A stretch of DNA of 14,353 nucleotides, from the NCBI GenBank assembly GCA_018224505.1, contig JAGTVD010000135.1, forward strand, positions 1 through 14,353, read 5' to 3'. How positions within the stretch are numbered: position 1 is the stretch's first letter; every line of letters starts with the position of its first letter. Made by a program: the position numbers and the translations under genes. Under the pieces are notes generated by a model. That model was not told where the DNA came from, searched no databases, and saw nothing but the letters and a program-made list of their open reading frames with translations. The stretch comes from Desulfatitalea sp. (GTDB lineage Bacteria; Desulfobacterota; Desulfobacteria; Desulfobacterales; Desulfosarcinaceae). Positions 12,616 through 14,353 of the stretch are shown one piece after another.

Positions 12616-14208
12616 ATGAGCGAAAATAGAAACTTTTGGATCAACGAAGAAAAAAAGCTTGACGCTCGCGTTCATCAGGCCACCTGGCCAGGGGGGCAGA
12701 ATGCCTTGGACCGACTGGCGAAACAGGGCAAAAAACCCGTACGGGATTTAATTCAATTATTGGTGGATCCAGAAACCGAATTTTATGAATTGAGCCGTAT
12801 CGCAGGTTTTGGGGTCAACTATCCAGGCGGTATCGAAGATGTCCCCTGTGGGGGGTTGGTCACCGGCATTGGGAAAATCAACGGTAACTGGACGATGATC
12901 TTCGGCAATGACAGTCGGGTAAAAGCCGGGACCTATTTTCCGATTACGCTCAAAAAGCATTTGCGCGCCCAGGCAATTGCCGAGCAGTGTGGTTTGAATT
13001 GCGTATATATTGCCGATTCCGGGGGGGCTTTCCTGCCCATGCAAGCCGATGTTTTTCCTGATGATGGTCATTTCGGATCCATGTTCTTCAATATGGCGCG
13101 GATGTCGTCCCAGGGCCTTAAGCAGATTACATTAAGCACCGGCGGCAATACTGCCGGCGGGGCCTATATCGTGTTCATGGCCTGCCAATCGGTGATGATT
13201 GATAAAATGTCCTATTCCTTCCTTGGTGGACCACCTCTGGTGAAAATGGCGACCGGCGAGGTGATTTCGGCCGAGGATTTGGGGGGCGCCAGGGTGCACA
13301 CCCACACTTCAGGAGGTGCGGATCATTTCTGCTCGAACCAGGAGGAGGCGGTCAGCCGGGTCCGGGAGATTCTCTCCCTGGAACCTCCCAGTAAGATCCA
13401 TTCCCACCGCTATGCCGAAAAGCCGCCCTTGGTGTCGCCAGAGACTATTTATGACCTTATGCCGATTGGAACCCACCAGGGTATCGATGGGCGCGCCATT
13501 ATCGAAACCATTGCGGATGACTCCTATTTTATCGAATACAAAAAGCACTATGCGCCTGGCCAGGGAGACAACATCCTTACCGGTAAAATCCGGATTAAAG
13601 GTATCCCGGTGGGGGTGGTGATGTCCAACTCCGTAGGAATTATTTTCCTTGAAGCGGCCCGCAAAGCGGCAGAATGGATTGTGAGGTGCTCACAGGAAAA
13701 AATACCGCTTTTATTTATTCAAAGTGCACCGGGATATATGGTGGGTTCCGAATCCGAACACAATGGAATTGGTAAATACGGTTCCGATATGGTCCGGGCC
13801 GTATCCTGTGCCCAGGTGCCGAAAATTCAGCTTGTCATAGGACCGGACAACGGGGCTGCCAACTACGGCATGTGTGGCCGGGCATACAAACCTCACTTGC
13901 TCCTTAGCACCATGCGAGCCCGGACCGGTGTGATGAGCGGCCGCAGTGCCGCCGGCGTACTTCTATCCATTGAAGAAAAAAATCGGGAAGTAAAAGGCAA
14001 CCCCATGACGGATGAGGAAAAACAGACCTTCAGTCAAGCCATGATCAAAAAATATGACGGTGAGGCCGACCCATTGTATTGCGGTGCCCGTCTGCTCAGC
14101 GACAGGGTTCTTAAATTCTCGGAAATCAGGGATTGGCTCGCGATGGCTTTCGAAGTCAGTCTTTTAAAACCCATCGGCGACCCGGCATTTGGAAATATGA
14201 GATTCTAA
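12616..14208 (+). CDS. Acyl-CoA carboxylase carboxyltransferase (beta) subunit, divergent
   Basis: This 530-residue protein belongs to the biotin-dependent carboxyltransferase family of methylcrotonyl-, geranyl- and propionyl-CoA carboxylase beta subunits. The N-terminal half is close to the methylcrotonyl-CoA type: VKAGTYFPITLKKHLRAQ, SGGAFLPMQ (135-143), HFGSMFFNMARMS, TAGGAY (179-184) and FLGGPPLVKMATGE (202-215). The C-terminal half has QSAPGYMVG (369-377) and NGAANYGMCGRAY (412-424), where the usual second Gly of GAGNY is Ala, and VMSGRSAAG where VMGGEQAA is usual. I placed the start at the ATG at 12616, behind GGAGGAG (12601-12607); an upstream frame from 12580 lies before that site. 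No biotin carboxylase or carrier gene is visible. The acetoacetyl-CoA synthetase start downstream suggests a leucine/isovalerate-like pathway, but the substrate is open. Confidence 0.85.
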   Translation: MSENRNFWINEEKKLDARVHQATWPGGQNALDRLAKQGKKPVRDLIQLLVDPETEFYELSRIAGFGVNYPGGIEDVPCGGLVTGIGKINGNWTMIFGNDSRVKAGTYFPITLKKHLRAQAIAEQCGLNCVYIADSGGAFLPMQADVFPDDGHFGSMFFNMARMSSQGLKQITLSTGGNTAGGAYIVFMACQSVMIDKMSYSFLGGPPLVKMATGEVISAEDLGGARVHTHTSGGADHFCSNQEEAVSRVREILSLEPPSKIHSHRYAEKPPLVSPETIYDLMPIGTHQGIDGRAIIETIADDSYFIEYKKHYAPGQGDNILTGKIRIKGIPVGVVMSNSVGIIFLEAARKAAEWIVRCSQEKIPLLFIQSAPGYMVGSESEHNGIGKYGSDMVRAVSCAQVPKIQLVIGPDNGAANYGMCGRAYKPHLLLSTMRARTGVMSGRSAAGVLLSIEEKNREVKGNPMTDEEKQTFSQAMIKKYDGEADPLYCGARLLSDRVLKFSEIRDWLAMAFEVSLLKPIGDPAFGNMRF

Positions 14209-14280
14209 TAAGTGTCCACCCAGGGAAAGCTGTCAATGGATTATTAGTGGCTGTTCAGGAGAACTGAAAGGATGCCTTGC

Positions 14281-14353
14281 ATGTCGAAATTATTATGGAA
14301 ACCGTCAGCAGACACAGTATTAGAGACCCGCATGCACCGGTTTATGGTTTATG
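14281..14353 (+). CDS. Acetoacetyl-CoA synthetase, N-terminal start only
   Basis: Only 24 codons are inside the window: MSKLLWKPSADTVLETRMHR then FMVY. LLWKPS, the spacing to TRM and RFM match the conserved N terminus of acetoacetate-CoA ligases (LWxPSxE...TxMxRFM). The enzyme would make acetoacetyl-CoA from acetoacetate, CoA and ATP. AAAGG (14267-14271) precedes the ATG at 14281. An in-frame ATG at 14272 behind AGGAG (14257-14261) is an alternative that adds three residues. It lies 72 nt after the carboxyltransferase stop on the same strand, so co-transcription is likely. The active-site motifs lie beyond the right edge. Confidence 0.7.
   Translation, partial: MSKLLWKPSADTVLETRMHRFMVY

Noticed and set aside
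1..14353. CRISPR array, tRNA, rRNA or insertion sequence
   Set aside because: I saw no regularly spaced repeats, no cloverleaf-like sequence and no transposase; the gene remnants have no visible element ends.

Overview
The window looks like a chromosomal stretch of an anaerobic, carboxylic-acid-degrading bacterium, most likely a sulfate-reducing Desulfobacterota (Desulfobacteria-like). This is inferred from the combination of a DsrE-like small protein, a TRAP carboxylate transporter, an acyl-CoA ligase, a divergent MaoC-type protein, an acyl-CoA carboxyltransferase and the start of an acetoacetyl-CoA synthetase. No single marker gene proves it. Base composition varies: one 60-base line of the first methyltransferase region (361-420) has 41 G/C, while one line of the large intergenic region (12361-12420) has only 13.

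Region 1 (1-4165) is a patchwork of small genes and decayed genes on the + strand. It holds a methyltransferase cut off just after its SAM-binding motif, an intact second methyltransferase, a short ribbon-helix-helix-like protein, a PilZ protein, an HU/IHF-type DNA-bending protein, a DUF2959 lipoprotein, a frameshifted and truncated ABC ATPase, an intact DsrE-like protein, and the C-terminal remnant of an AmmeMemoRadiSam radical-SAM enzyme. Three gene remnants in about 4 kb suggest repeated deletion or rearrangement.

Region 2 (4166-7237) encodes a complete tripartite TRAP transporter in the order small membrane subunit, large membrane subunit, periplasmic binding protein. It is closed by a strong 14-bp hairpin. 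The binding protein resembles the subtype for carboxylates or keto acids.

Region 3 (7441-10785) holds a glyoxalase-like (VOC) protein, an AMP-forming acyl-CoA ligase and a double-hotdog MaoC/FAS1-type dehydratase-like protein, followed by a terminator. The ligase and MaoC genes are only 16 nt apart. Together with the transporter they suggest uptake of an organic acid, CoA activation and hydration/dehydration of the CoA thioester.

Region 4 (10822-14353) starts with a convergent gene for an unusual regulator: two complete TetR/AcrR repressors in one polypeptide. A regulatory region of about 600 bp with several palindromes and promoter-like sequences follows. Then comes a divergent acyl-CoA carboxylase carboxyltransferase and the first 24 codons of an acetoacetyl-CoA synthetase. 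Carboxylase plus acetoacetate activation is the logic of branched-chain acid (leucine/isovalerate-like) or related catabolism. The substrate cannot be fixed from sequence alone. The most unusual items are the tandem TetR protein with its palindrome-rich divergent region, and the carboxyltransferase and MaoC-like enzymes with altered active-site motifs.
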